DNA of 64,000 bases from Cyclobacteriaceae bacterium (GCA_019638235.1 JAHBUE010000003.1:62001-126000); one strand, 5' to 3'; numbered from the stretch's first letter, positions 23,506-32,596 are shown. Notes: a model not told the origin generated them from the sequence alone. A program made the numbers and translations.

Positions 23506-24732
23506 GTGAACTCAATTTTACATATCGCTAAACGCAATACCCTTACGGGAACTGTCAACAGGCTTCCTGCATCTAAAAGCATCAGCAACCGCGTACTGAT
23601 TATGAACGCCTTGAGTGAGGGAAAGTCGGTGTTATCCAATCTGTCAGAGGCGAATGACACCGTGCTGATGAAGCGATTGATTAACTCGCCTGATGCCGTG
23701 CTGGATGTTGAAGATGCCGGAACTACCATGCGTTTTCTTACAGCGTGCCTGGCCGTGCGGGGCAAACAAAAAATAATTACCGGAACCGACCGTATGAAAC
23801 TCCGCCCCATCGGTCTGTTGGTTGATGCGCTGCGCGAATTGGGCGCACGAATTTCTTATCTCGAAAAAGAAGGATTTCCCCCACTTAAAATTGAAGCGTT
23901 TGAAGGGCAGAAAACAAATCAGCTAACCATACGTGGCGATGTAAGCAGTCAGTACATATCTGCCTTAATGATGATTGCCCCCATCCTTCCGAAAGGATTA
24001 CTCCTTACACTAACCGGCAAAGTAGGAAGCAGGCCCTACATTGACATGACCGCCTCATTGATGCGAAAATTCGGAATAGATGTTCAGGTAAATGAACACG
24101 TTATTGAAGTTGCGCATCAATCGTATAAACCCTGCGAATACCGCGTTGAAGCCGATTGGTCGGCTGCAAGTTATTGGTTTGCCTTTACAGCCCTTTCCGA
24201 AAAGGCTGAAATTGTACTTCCCAACATAACCATGCGATCCGTTCAGGGCGACCGTGTAATTGCCGACCTGATGGAACAACTTGGCGTAAAATCGGAGCCA
24301 CGTGGCAGCAACCTGTTGCTCACAAAAAAAGATGTACATACAGAACTTACGTTTGATTTTACCCATTGCCCCGACCTGGCACAAACCGTTGCCGTAGTTT
24401 GCGCTACAAAAGGAATACACGGCACGTTTACCGGACTTGAAAGTCTGCGTATTAAAGAAACAGACAGAATACACGCGCTGCACCAGGAACTTCAAAAGAT
24501 AGGTGCGCAACTGATTGAAACAGGAGCCGTTTGGAAATTAGTGCCCACTCAAAACATTCCTGATGAAATACCAATCATCAACACATATTTAGACCACCGC
24601 ATGGCTATGGCGTTTGCTCCGTTGGCTACGCTACGAAATATTTCCATCGAAAACCCGATGGTAGTCAGAAAATCGTACCCAAAGTATTGGGATGATTTAA
24701 AAACCTTAGGCTTTACGTTATCGGAAGCTTAG
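23506..24732 (+). CDS. aroA: 3-phosphoshikimate 1-carboxyvinyltransferase (EPSP synthase)
   Basis: Joins PEP to shikimate 3-phosphate, the sixth shikimate step. Visible are the S3P-binding PASKSISNRVLIMNAL near the N-terminus, DAGTTMRFLTACLAV, GDVSSQYISALMM, and the C-terminal LDHRMAMAFAPLA motif with SYPKYWDDL. At 408 aa it is slightly short but complete. No ATG precedes the conserved N-terminus; GTG at 23506 (MNSILHIAK) is the best start. The 3' end overlaps a convergent gene by 20 bp. Confidence 0.95.
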   Translation: MNSILHIAKRNTLTGTVNRLPASKSISNRVLIMNALSEGKSVLSNLSEANDTVLMKRLINSPDAVLDVEDAGTTMRFLTACLAVRGKQKIITGTDRMKLRPIGLLVDALRELGARISYLEKEGFPPLKIEAFEGQKTNQLTIRGDVSSQYISALMMIAPILPKGLLLTLTGKVGSRPYIDMTASLMRKFGIDVQVNEHVIEVAHQSYKPCEYRVEADWSAASYWFAFTALSEKAEIVLPNITMRSVQGDRVIADLMEQLGVKSEPRGSNLLLTKKDVHTELTFDFTHCPDLAQTVAVVCATKGIHGTFTGLESLRIKETDRIHALHQELQKIGAQLIETGAVWKLVPTQNIPDEIPIINTYLDHRMAMAFAPLATLRNISIENPMVVRKSYPKYWDDLKTLGFTLSEA

Positions 24733-25495
24733 TTATGTAGCTGGCAAAGTAACGCATTCGGCTGCCATACCATGAAAACATTTCGCCATCAACACATATA
24801 ATGTTGGCTTCCGGTAAAAGCACTTGCACCCCGGTGATATGCTTTTCAGTAAACGGATACGGTTCGGAAGAAAGAAAAACCAGGTCGGGTTTTAAAGCTG
24901 CAATTTCCGAAGAGGAAAACTCCGGGTATCGTTCCCGGTTTTGCAGGCAATTTTCGAATCCGGCTACCGTAAGCATTTCGTGTATAAACGTGCCGGCACC
25001 GGCTCCCATCCAGGGGTTTCGCCAAATCAGGTACAGCACCCGCGTTGAAGTAATCTTAGTCAACTCCTGAAAAGAAGATTTAACCATACTCACAAGTGTT
25101 TCGGCTTGTGTTAATCTTCCGGTTATTTCTCCGATTGATTGAATCATGGCAAACGCATCCGTCAGTGTTACAATATCGCTCATCCACACCGGGTATTTCT
25201 GTTGAAGCGCCTCGATACCTTCTTTGTAGTTCTCTTCCTTATTCCCGATAATCAGGTCAGGCTTTAGCTGCTCGATTGTATCAAAATTAAATTTTTTCGT
25301 ACCGCCAATTATCGTTTTTGTTTTTCGCCAGGCAGATGGATGCACGCAAAACTTTGTAATGCCCACAACTTCATCCGCTAATCCCAAATCAAACAGCAAT
25401 TCTGTTTGCGAAGGAACCAATGAAATAATTCGCTTGGGCGGAAAAGGAATTTCAAGCGGTTGGCCGAGTTGGTCAGTAACAATTTTTACAGGCAT
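24713..25495 (-). CDS. Helical-backbone metal-receptor (cobalamin/iron-binding-like) protein
   Basis: A 260-aa periplasmic-binding-fold protein of the Fe3+/cobalamin receptor class: PKRIISLVPSQTELLFDLG, then VVGITKFCVHP, PDLIIGNKEENYKEGIEAL and the C-terminal PDLVFLSSEPYPFTEKHI. No signal peptide or lipobox is visible, so it may be cytosolic, as in some adenosylcobamide-handling relatives. Ligand unknown. The ATG at 25495 is supported by an upstream TTTG-N19-TACTTTTG promoter whose -7 box ends only 5 bp before it, implying an almost leaderless mRNA. Confidence 0.82.
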   Translation of the reverse strand: MPVKIVTDQLGQPLEIPFPPKRIISLVPSQTELLFDLGLADEVVGITKFCVHPSAWRKTKTIIGGTKKFNFDTIEQLKPDLIIGNKEENYKEGIEALQQKYPVWMSDIVTLTDAFAMIQSIGEITGRLTQAETLVSMVKSSFQELTKITSTRVLYLIWRNPWMGAGAGTFIHEMLTVAGFENCLQNRERYPEFSSSEIAALKPDLVFLSSEPYPFTEKHITGVQVLLPEANIICVDGEMFSWYGSRMRYFASYITKLPIT

Positions 25496-25500
25496 TGGTA

Positions 25501-25531
25501 CAAAAGTAAAAGAGCACCCTTCGTTTACAAA
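25501..25531 (-). promoter_or_regulatory. Bacteroidota-type promoter overlapped by an inverted repeat
   Basis: On the minus strand TTTG (25531-25528), 19 nt and TACTTTTG (25508-25501) form a complete promoter. An imperfect inverted repeat, AAGAGCACCCTT / AAGGATGCTCTT with 7 nt between, covers about 25509-25540 and so spans the -33 box and spacer. That position suits a repressor site. Confidence 0.6.
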
Positions 25532-25660
25532 GGATGCTCTTAACTTAAAGACAAACGCACAGAGCACACGAAGAAAGACCCTCTCAATAAAACTCCGTGA
25601 CCCTGCGCGTTATAGTACCGGTTTTGAACGTTTAACCTAAACCCTTCACGTTTCAGAACC

Positions 25661-25686
25661 TATCCTTCCGGGGTCTTGGAAGGATA
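25661..25686 (-). terminator. Hairpin after the YfiR-like gene
   Basis: TATCCTTCC and GGAAGGATA form a perfect 9-bp stem with an 8-nt loop, 13 bp beyond the stop of the YfiR-like gene. There is no T-tract, so termination strength is uncertain. Confidence 0.45.
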
Positions 25687-25699
25687 ATATCATTTAAGA

Positions 25700-26206
25700 T
25701 TATATCAGGATAGACATGCTGCTCAGTTGGTTCGAAACCTTGAGGTTCGAATTGCTGAACGTTGATTGGTTCAACTCCCACTTCAACTTGCCATCAACAA
25801 CTTTAAAGTTGATACAGCTACCTTTCTGGCCAAGACCGTTACCGTCTGTAACTGTCAGTACGGGCTTGCCATCAATTGTATTCTTAACGTTTTCGAATTC
25901 TTTGCTTTTTGATTTCCCTACGTAAACCACGTGGCAGGATGCCGCATCAGCACCAGAAGAAAGTTTCTTGATAACGTACTTCTTGTTTCCTTTCGGCTTG
26001 CCATCATACCAGCCTTTCAGGGTGTTGAACACATCGTCTTCACCAATAATACCTACAACAAATTCTCCACCGGCATCATCAGGCCACTGCACATATTTAA
26101 TGAAGTTAAACAACATGGCCGCATGGATTTCATGGGTAGGTCTTTCCTGAGCAAATGCACCAATGCTCAGAACAAGTGCGAACAGAATTAAGCTTATTTT
26201 TTTCAT
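25700..26206 (-). CDS. YfiR/DUF4154-family periplasmic protein
   Basis: A 168-aa exported protein with signal peptide MKKISLILFALVLSIGAFAQ. The mature part opens in family style (HEIHAAMLFNFIKYVQWP), then VGIIGEDDVFNTLKGW, a central Cys (SCHVVYVGKSKS) and GSCINFKVVDGKLKWELN at the end. YfiR in Pseudomonas is a periplasmic inhibitor of a diguanylate cyclase; no such cyclase gene is adjacent here, so the target is unknown. It is preceded by a -7-like box at 26264-26271. Confidence 0.8.
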   Translation of the reverse strand: MKKISLILFALVLSIGAFAQERPTHEIHAAMLFNFIKYVQWPDDAGGEFVVGIIGEDDVFNTLKGWYDGKPKGNKKYVIKKLSSGADAASCHVVYVGKSKSKEFENVKNTIDGKPVLTVTDGNGLGQKGSCINFKVVDGKLKWELNQSTFSNSNLKVSNQLSSMSILI

Positions 26207-26263
26207 GTTTAGAGAGGTTTCAGTTATTTATTAAAGTTCTACAATTTTTCCCTTTCAACGATA

Positions 26264-26271
26264 CAAAAGTA
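26264..26271 (-). promoter_or_regulatory. -7 box of the YfiR-like gene
   Basis: The minus strand reads TACTTTTG, 57 nt upstream of the ATG at 26206. A -33 TTTG is not present at the canonical distance. Confidence 0.4.
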
Positions 26272-26399
26272 TGGGGGCTATCTAAATCGCGAATTCACAT
26301 ACAATCGCTATTCTTTCTGATGTAAGATTTTACCCTACTTTTTTACGCAATTTGTTTAATCAAAAAGAGTGCAACAATGCCAACATAACCTGAAAAATG

Positions 26400-26420
26400 G
26401 CGTTTCTGGCTCAGAAACGC
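26400..26420. repeat. Perfect short hairpin in a 313-bp gene-free gap
   Basis: GCGTTTCTG and CAGAAACGC are 9-bp perfect arms around GCT. The gap 26207-26519 contains no credible gene; apart from this hairpin it holds the YfiR-gene promoter and the M42-gene terminator. Confidence 0.5.
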
Positions 26421-26461
26421 TGTTTCTAACTTTCATTAAGTATAAATTTGTCCAAAAATGA

Positions 26462-26496
26462 GAAACCCCGAATGCCGATTTGATATTCAGGGTTTC
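26462..26496 (-). terminator. Terminator hairpin after the M42 peptidase gene
   Basis: On the minus strand GAAACCCTGAAT pairs with ATTCGGGGTTTC (one mismatch), followed by TCATTTTT. It lies 24 bp after the peptidase stop codon. Confidence 0.5.
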
Positions 26497-26519
26497 CGAA
26501 AAAGTGCAAAAAACCACGG

Positions 26520-27590
26520 CTATTTGATATACCGGAAGTCCTGGCCGGGCTTCAGTTGCAGCAATACCTCATAAATCAGCTTGATTACGTTCTCCACGTC
26601 ATCTTTGTGGACAGTCTCTACCGTAGTGTGCATATACTTTAACGGCAGGGAAATCAACGCTGAGGCTACTCCTTCGGCACTGTAAGCAAACGAATCGGTA
26701 TCCGTGCCGGTCGACCGGCTTACAGCCTGGCGCTGGAAGGGGATTTTCTTCTTGTCGGCCGTTTGGATAATCATTTTCAACACATTATTCTGAACAGCCG
26801 GGCCATAGCACAACACAGGCCCCGTTCCGCATTTAATGTGGCCGGTGTCTTTTTTGCTATACATGGGCGAACAGGTATCGTGCGTTACGTCTGTACAAAT
26901 GGCTAAGTCGGGCTTGAGCCTGCGCGAAATCATTTCAGCGCCACGCAAACCGATTTCTTCCTGAACTGAATTTACTATGTAAAGGCAAAACGGAAGTTTC
27001 TTTTTATTCTCCTTTATTCTTCGGGCAACTTCTGCAATCATAAAACCACCCATGCGGTTGTCTAACGCACGACCCACCAGGTAGTTTTTGTTCATTTCCA
27101 TCAGTTCATCTTCAAACGTAATTACGCACCCAACGTGCACGCCCAACGCCTCCACTTGTTTTTTTGACTCGCACCCGATGTCGATATGAATATTTTTCAA
27201 TGAGGGAGCTTCTTCCTTAGCCGCATCGCGCACATGAATTGCCGGCCAACCGAAAACCCCCTTCACTATTCCTTTTTCTGTATGAATGTTAACCCGTTTT
27301 GAAGGTGCAATCTGATGGTCGGAACCGCCATTGCGTTTCACATAAATGTAGCCGTCATCGGTAATGTAGGCCACAAACCACGAAATCTCATCGGCATGAG
27401 CTTCAATCACTACTTTATACGCGCCCTTTGGATTGATAACGCCTACTGCCGTGCCGTAAACGTCAACCATATAATCGTCAATATATGGTTTCAGGTAATC
27501 TAACCAGATTTGCTGACCGGAATGTTCAAAGCCGGTAGGTGATGCGTTGTTGAGGTATTCGTATAAGAAGGCTTTACTTTTTTTGTCCAT
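26520..27590 (-). CDS. M42-family metallopeptidase (glutamyl/deblocking aminopeptidase-like)
   Basis: Cytosolic di-metal aminopeptidase of 356 aa. Metal ligands and catalytic residues are visible in IEAHADEISW, RALDNRMGGF, VQEEIGLRGA (catalytic Glu-Glu), AICTDVTHDT and MHTTVETVHKDDV. The PDZ-less insert domain lies at about 75-165. M42 enzymes assemble into tetrahedral dodecamers that finish peptide breakdown. Sometimes annotated as endoglucanase M, which is misleading. Monocistronic, with a hairpin after its stop. Confidence 0.9.
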   Translation of the reverse strand: MDKKSKAFLYEYLNNASPTGFEHSGQQIWLDYLKPYIDDYMVDVYGTAVGVINPKGAYKVVIEAHADEISWFVAYITDDGYIYVKRNGGSDHQIAPSKRVNIHTEKGIVKGVFGWPAIHVRDAAKEEAPSLKNIHIDIGCESKKQVEALGVHVGCVITFEDELMEMNKNYLVGRALDNRMGGFMIAEVARRIKENKKKLPFCLYIVNSVQEEIGLRGAEMISRRLKPDLAICTDVTHDTCSPMYSKKDTGHIKCGTGPVLCYGPAVQNNVLKMIIQTADKKKIPFQRQAVSRSTGTDTDSFAYSAEGVASALISLPLKYMHTTVETVHKDDVENVIKLIYEVLLQLKPGQDFRYIK

Positions 27591-27698
27591 ACTTTTTTGT
27601 GTTAATGAGTTTTTAAATGTTCAATTTCATGATTTTACAATCACTAACCTGCGAATATATCCAACTAACCTGAATACACGAATACAATAATAACTGAT

Positions 27699-29270
27699 CT
27701 ACAACGGAATATTCCCGTGCTTCTTTTTCGGCAGCGTTGTCACTTTGTTCTCTAACATTTGAAATGCCCGGATTAATTTTTCGCGGGTCTGGTCGGGGTA
27801 AATCACTTCGTCAATATATCCGCGATGAGCCGCCCGGTACGGGTTGGCAAATTTATGTGTGTAATCCTCTACCTTCTCATTCAGTTTGGCTTGCGGGTCT
27901 TTCGCTTCGGCTATTTCCTTTCTGAAAATAATTTCGGCAGCGCCTTTTGCGCCCATCACGGCAATTTCGGCCGTAGGCCACGCATAGTTTAAGTCTGCCC
28001 CGATATGTTTTGAGTTCATCACATCATAAGCACCGCCATACGCTTTGCGGGTAATTACCGTAACGCGCGGCACGGTAGCTTCCGAAAAGGCAAACAACAA
28101 CTTCGCGCCATTTGTAATGATAGCGTTCCATTCCTGGTCGGTTCCCGGCAGGAAGCCCGGAACATCTTCCAGCACCAACAAGGGAATGTTAAAGCAATCG
28201 CAGAAACGAACAAAGCGCGCACCCTTTACGCTGGAGTCAATATCCAGCACACCGGCCAACGAGGCCGGCTGGTTGCCCACGATGCCCACACTTCGCCCTG
28301 CCAATCGCGCAAAGCCCACCACAATATTTTCAGCAAAATTTTTATGCACTTCAAAAAAACTTCCGTCATCCACAATGCCCTCAATCACTTCGCGCATATC
28401 GTAAGGCTGGTTAGGATTGGAAGGAATGATTTCATTCAACTTCGGGCGACTTTCATCACCCGGTGTATAGGGCAAGCGCGGAGCATCTTCTTCACAATTC
28501 TGCGGAATGTAGCTCAACAACTTCTTTATGTATTGAATACATTCAAGTTCGTTGGAGCAGGCAAAATGTGTTACCCCGCTTTTTGTGCTGTGTGTAGTAG
28601 CTCCACCCAACTCTTCCGATGTAACATCTTCGTGCGTAACGGTTTTTACTACGTTTGGCCCGGTTACGAACATGAACGAAGTGTTCTCCACCATGAAAAT
28701 GAAATCGGTAATGGCAGGCGAATACACCGCACCACCGGCACAAGGCCCCATGATGGCAGAAATTTGCGGAATGACACCGGAAGCCAACGTATTCCTGTAA
28801 AAAATATCGGCATAACCACCTAACGAAACCACACCTTCCTGTATGCGCGCACCGCCCGAATCGTTAAGCCCGATAACGGGGGCGCCATTTTTCATGGCCA
28901 ACTCCATGAGCTTTACAATTTTTTCGGCATGGGTTTCCGAAAGAGAGCCGCCAAACACGGTGAAGTCTTGCGAGAATACATAAACCAATCTTCCGTTCAC
29001 GGTTCCATAGCCTGTTACTACACCATCGCCTAAGTAGTATTCCTTCTCTAAGCCAAAATCTTTGCAACGGTGCATCACGAATTTCCCCAGCTCCTCAAAA
29101 GAACCCTCATCCATTAACAATTGAATCCGCTCACGGGCTGTAAGCTTGCCTTTCGCGTGCTGTTGCCCAATACGTTTTTCTCCGCCACCGGTAAGGGCTT
29201 CGTTGTTTTTACGCTCCAGTTCATCGAACTTTTGCTGAAGAACTGAGTCGGTATGATTTCGCTTTGCCAT
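27699..29270 (-). CDS. pccB: Acyl-CoA carboxylase beta subunit, propionyl-CoA carboxylase type
   Basis: Carboxyltransferase subunit, 523 aa. It has [20 protein letters not shown] at the N-terminus, the [20 protein letters not shown] motif and the C-terminal [20 protein letters not shown] plus [16 protein letters not shown]. These match propionyl/methylmalonyl-CoA carboxylases, so it should make methylmalonyl-CoA from propionyl-CoA. MeaB at 46570 fits the same pathway. No biotin carboxylase or carrier gene adjoins it. The substrate remains an inference from motifs. Confidence 0.88.
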   Translation of the reverse strand: MAKRNHTDSVLQQKFDELERKNNEALTGGGEKRIGQQHAKGKLTARERIQLLMDEGSFEELGKFVMHRCKDFGLEKEYYLGDGVVTGYGTVNGRLVYVFSQDFTVFGGSLSETHAEKIVKLMELAMKNGAPVIGLNDSGGARIQEGVVSLGGYADIFYRNTLASGVIPQISAIMGPCAGGAVYSPAITDFIFMVENTSFMFVTGPNVVKTVTHEDVTSEELGGATTHSTKSGVTHFACSNELECIQYIKKLLSYIPQNCEEDAPRLPYTPGDESRPKLNEIIPSNPNQPYDMREVIEGIVDDGSFFEVHKNFAENIVVGFARLAGRSVGIVGNQPASLAGVLDIDSSVKGARFVRFCDCFNIPLLVLEDVPGFLPGTDQEWNAIITNGAKLLFAFSEATVPRVTVITRKAYGGAYDVMNSKHIGADLNYAWPTAEIAVMGAKGAAEIIFRKEIAEAKDPQAKLNEKVEDYTHKFANPYRAAHRGYIDEVIYPDQTREKLIRAFQMLENKVTTLPKKKHGNIPL

Positions 29271-29330
29271 GAATATCGTTTCAGTCCGAAATATAGCTAA
29301 AGGAAGTATTAAATTGACCCGATTTTAATC

Positions 29331-30266
29331 ATGAAGAAACGACTTGCCATTATTGACCTGGGCACAAATACGTTCCATTTGTTGCTTGCCGAACAGCAGG
29401 AAACCGGCTATTCAATTTTCCATACCGAAAAACTGGCCGTAAGGCTTGGGGTGAGGGGTATTAACGAAGACAGGATACAGGATGATGCCGTGTTGCGGGC
29501 TGTTGATGCACTGAAAAAATTTAAGAACACCATTGATGACGCGGGGATTTCTGTCATTCATGCCGTTGGCACAAGTGCTTTGCGCAATGCCCGCAACAGC
29601 CAGGCCGTAACCGAAACGATAAAAAAAGAAACAGGCATTGACATTACCATTATTTCGGGCGAGAAGGAAGCGGAATTTATTTATTACGGTGTACGCACTG
29701 CATTGGAGTTGGGCAAGGATAATTCGCTTGTTATGGATATTGGCGGGGGTAGTGTTGAATTTATTATCGGCAACCAGGCAGCAATACACTGGAAGCAAAG
29801 CATTGAAATTGGCGGACAGCGGTTGCTTGAAAAGTTTCAGCACCACGACCCCATTACAAAAGAAGAAATCATAAGCCTCGACCGTTATTTAGAAACAGCA
29901 TTGCCAACGTTGTTTGATGCTCTTGCACTACACAAGCCCACAACGTTAGCCGGGTCGTCAGGAACGTTTGATACCTTGAGTGACATTCATTGCATCCGGC
30001 AAGGCATACTAAAAAGCAAAGACGCCCCCGAAACACCATTGACCCTTGAAAGTTTCTACATCATTTATGAAGAACTGATTTCCAAAAACAGAGCTGAACG
30101 GCTACTCATACCCGGCATGGTTGAAATGCGTGTGGACATGATTGTGGTAACGTGCTGCCTGATCCGGTTTATTTTGGAGCGATATGCGTTTGAAAAAATC
30201 CGGGTGTCGGGGTATTCATTAAAGGAAGGAGTGTTGGCTTATTTGGGTGGGGTTGATGGCAGGTGA
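29331..30266 (+). CDS. Ppx/GppA-family phosphatase
   Basis: ASKHA-fold enzyme of 311 aa that hydrolyses polyphosphate or pppGpp. The phosphate-1 loop IDLGTNTFHLLLAE is at the N-terminus, GTSALRNARN follows, and the phosphate-2 loop DIGGGSVEFIIG lies near the middle. It is a short two-domain form lacking the C-terminal HD-like region of E. coli Ppx/GppA. Which substrate it prefers cannot be read from the sequence. Confidence 0.9.
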   Translation: MKKRLAIIDLGTNTFHLLLAEQQETGYSIFHTEKLAVRLGVRGINEDRIQDDAVLRAVDALKKFKNTIDDAGISVIHAVGTSALRNARNSQAVTETIKKETGIDITIISGEKEAEFIYYGVRTALELGKDNSLVMDIGGGSVEFIIGNQAAIHWKQSIEIGGQRLLEKFQHHDPITKEEIISLDRYLETALPTLFDALALHKPTTLAGSSGTFDTLSDIHCIRQGILKSKDAPETPLTLESFYIIYEELISKNRAERLLIPGMVEMRVDMIVVTCCLIRFILERYAFEKIRVSGYSLKEGVLAYLGGVDGR

Positions 30267-30336
30267 TAGATGAAGATATATAATGGATATATTTGGGTGT
30301 TTGAGATATGATCAGTGGTAAAATTTGTATAACCGA

Positions 30337-30876
30337 ATGACGGAAGTAAAATTATATAAAACACCATTTAAAGGGTTGAAAATTTTTGCTTTAACAATTC
30401 CATTTATAGCCATAGGGATATGGATGATACTTAAAGAACCTATTGGAACGGATAAATACATCATTGGTTGGATTGGTGTCTGCTTTTTTGGGCTTGGAAT
30501 TCCTGTAGGGCTTTTTCAAACATTTGATAGGCGGCCACAAATTATAATTAATGAAAATGGAATTTGGGACAGAACAACTAATGAAGGTGAAATCAAGTGG
30601 GAACAAATACATGGAGCTTATACAATTAACATTCATGGGCAAAAATTTACTTCATTAGTTGTGGATGATTCTTTTGTCTTCAAGACGAAACAATATAAAT
30701 GGACATCAAAGATTAACAAATTGGTTGAAGCACAAAGACTTAATTTACATTTGAGTCAATTAGATATAGACGACTTAACGATGCTTTCATTTATTGAAGA
30801 AATGGCTAAGGCAACAATGGAATATAGAAAAGGAATAATTCAAAAATATTTTAGAGAGTCGGTTAACATACGATAA
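30337..30876 (+). CDS. STM3941-like membrane protein, hypothetical
   Basis: A 179-aa protein with two N-terminal transmembrane segments (IFALTIPFIAIGIWMIL and YIIGWIGVCFFGLGIPVGL). A cytoplasmic PH-like beta region follows (PQIIINENGIWDRTTNEGEIKWEQI), then a helical tail. The layout matches the STM3941 family of unknown function. It is clearly more A/T-rich than surrounding core genes, hinting at later acquisition. The ATG at 30337 is preferred over a TTG four codons earlier. Confidence 0.7.
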   Translation: MTEVKLYKTPFKGLKIFALTIPFIAIGIWMILKEPIGTDKYIIGWIGVCFFGLGIPVGLFQTFDRRPQIIINENGIWDRTTNEGEIKWEQIHGAYTINIHGQKFTSLVVDDSFVFKTKQYKWTSKINKLVEAQRLNLHLSQLDIDDLTMLSFIEEMAKATMEYRKGIIQKYFRESVNIR

Positions 30877-30934
30877 ATACTTTCGCCAACACTGTACACA
30901 TACGAGTCATATTGGGTGAAGCATTGAGCCGACA

Positions 30935-30978
30935 AATACTTATCCGGCACGGAAGTAACTTCGTGTCGGATAAGTATT
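30935..30978. terminator. Long hairpin between convergent genes
   Basis: AATACTTATCCG and CGGATAAGTATT pair perfectly over 12 bp and extend inward (CACG/CGTG, AAG/CTT) to a TAA loop, giving roughly 20 pairs with a bulge. It lies between convergent stops, so it probably terminates both transcripts, though T-tracts are short. Confidence 0.55.
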
Positions 30979-30985
30979 CACAACC

Positions 30986-32596
30986 CTACAACCCGCTCAC
31001 TTGCTTGTCCTTCGGGTATTTTACTTCATATTTGAATACAACTTTTTTCGTTTCGTTGGGCTGAAGGCTCATTTCCCACACCAACTTGCCGGTGTTTTTA
31101 TTATAGGTTGCACCGCCCACATCCAATACCGTTACTTCAATCTGGTTGTTCCTTGAAACCGGAACCTGGTCTTCTACTAAAATTTTTACCGGCTCATTCT
31201 TGGTGTTCCGTACTGAAACTTCCCAAGCATAGGCTTCACGGAGATTGGAGCCAATCGTTCTGCGCATAGTAAAATCTTTTACCTTTTCGCGTTTTACTAC
31301 AATCCGTTTATCACGCCCAAGCGAAACCGACAGCGTATCTTTTATGTTGTTCGGGTCAATAAAGGTTTTGGCAACAAACGTTCCTTCAAAAAAAACATTG
31401 GCTTCACCGGGCAACAGGCTAAACTCTTCCCAACCGGTAGCACGCGCCAACAAGAACGCATCCTGGTCGAGTTTTGGCGCAGTAGAGTACATATATTCAG
31501 CTTTCAGTTCGTGGTTGCGTATATCAACCAACGTAGGTTTTGATGCCGACAGAACCGTGTACGGCAAACTTATATCAAATTCAGTGTTAAGCGATGTTTG
31601 AATGGTCTGCGTAAAGTCTGATACGCTTACGGCTTCCGCCAACACCTTATCATCCACTTCTCTCTCTACTTGAACTGAACTTATTCCTCTTATCATCACT
31701 TTCTGCTCAGGCGCTCTGCTACCATACATTGCCGCAGGCTGATAAAAATCTAAATACCAACTATACAGTTCCGGTTTCAAACCGCCTAAGCTTGGGTTTG
31801 CCGTGCTCAATTTTAAACGCACATTGTTCCACTCCTCGCCCGTGCTTTGAAACACGTTGGCTTTGTAGTTCAGTTGAACGGGGCTTTTAGTATTTGCCGC
31901 ACGAAGGTCGTACACCGGCTGCCAACCTGCATTGGCTACAATGTAGTTTACTTCCAGCTCAACTGGCGTAGCAACATTGGCCGAAATACTCACTACAATT
32001 TCGCTGGTGTTGCGGCTGTACAAATCGTTCTGTTCGCGTATCTGTTGATTAAGTTTTATTATCCGTTCGTTAATCTTTTTAATCTTCTCATCCGATTTAA
32101 CTTTTGATGCACCAATATCACCCAACCGCGCACGATAAAAATCAGCCATAGCTTTAAGTTCGTTAACGGTTAAATTCTGGTTTGCTCCCCCTATCTTCTG
32201 GTTGCTTAACAGCAACTGTTCTTCTTTGTTCAGAATGTCTTTTTGATTTTGCTCCAACGTCAATTGGCGCTTGTAAATATCAAGCGAATCCTGTAACACC
32301 TGGAGTTTCTTAGGCTTGTTAAATTCATTCAGGTAATTCTGGTTGTGGTTAATACCGAGGATAACAAAATTCCCTTTTCCCGAAACCTGCACACTTTGCT
32401 GGTCAAGCTGCGAGGTCAGTCCCGACAGCACTAAGTTTGTTTTACCGGCCTCAACGCGGGTTTTGACTTCGCGGGTTACCTGCGCCCGGTTCAGAAAAAC
32501 CGTAACGCGGGTGATTTTTGAATCTACCGGTTTGTCTGTTTGTGAAAATCCAACTACGGTAGTCAACAGTAAAAGAAATAAGATTAAACGTTTCAT
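30986..32596 (-). CDS. MuiA-like DUF4139 domain protein
   Basis: Secreted protein of 536 aa with signal peptide MKRLILFLLLLTTVVGFSQ. An N-terminal DUF4140 domain follows (ITRVTVFLNRAQVTREVKT), then a coiled coil (about 95-185, with INERIIKLNQQIREQN) and a C-terminal beta-rich DUF4139 domain (VELEVNYIVANAGWQPVYDLRA to KKVVFKYEVKYPKD). Related proteins were named mucoidy inhibitor A, but the mechanism is unknown. The ATG at 32596 is chosen because upstream codons precede the signal peptide. Confidence 0.84.
   Translation of the reverse strand: MKRLILFLLLLTTVVGFSQTDKPVDSKITRVTVFLNRAQVTREVKTRVEAGKTNLVLSGLTSQLDQQSVQVSGKGNFVILGINHNQNYLNEFNKPKKLQVLQDSLDIYKRQLTLEQNQKDILNKEEQLLLSNQKIGGANQNLTVNELKAMADFYRARLGDIGASKVKSDEKIKKINERIIKLNQQIREQNDLYSRNTSEIVVSISANVATPVELEVNYIVANAGWQPVYDLRAANTKSPVQLNYKANVFQSTGEEWNNVRLKLSTANPSLGGLKPELYSWYLDFYQPAAMYGSRAPEQKVMIRGISSVQVEREVDDKVLAEAVSVSDFTQTIQTSLNTEFDISLPYTVLSASKPTLVDIRNHELKAEYMYSTAPKLDQDAFLLARATGWEEFSLLPGEANVFFEGTFVAKTFIDPNNIKDTLSVSLGRDKRIVVKREKVKDFTMRRTIGSNLREAYAWEVSVRNTKNEPVKILVEDQVPVSRNNQIEVTVLDVGGATYNKNTGKLVWEMSLQPNETKKVVFKYEVKYPKDKQVSGL

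Noticed and set aside
25509..25540. Terminator or riboswitch upstream of the metal-receptor gene
   Set aside because: The hairpin-like repeat overlaps a full promoter, so it lies upstream of the transcript. No cobalamin-riboswitch core such as GCCACTG was found.
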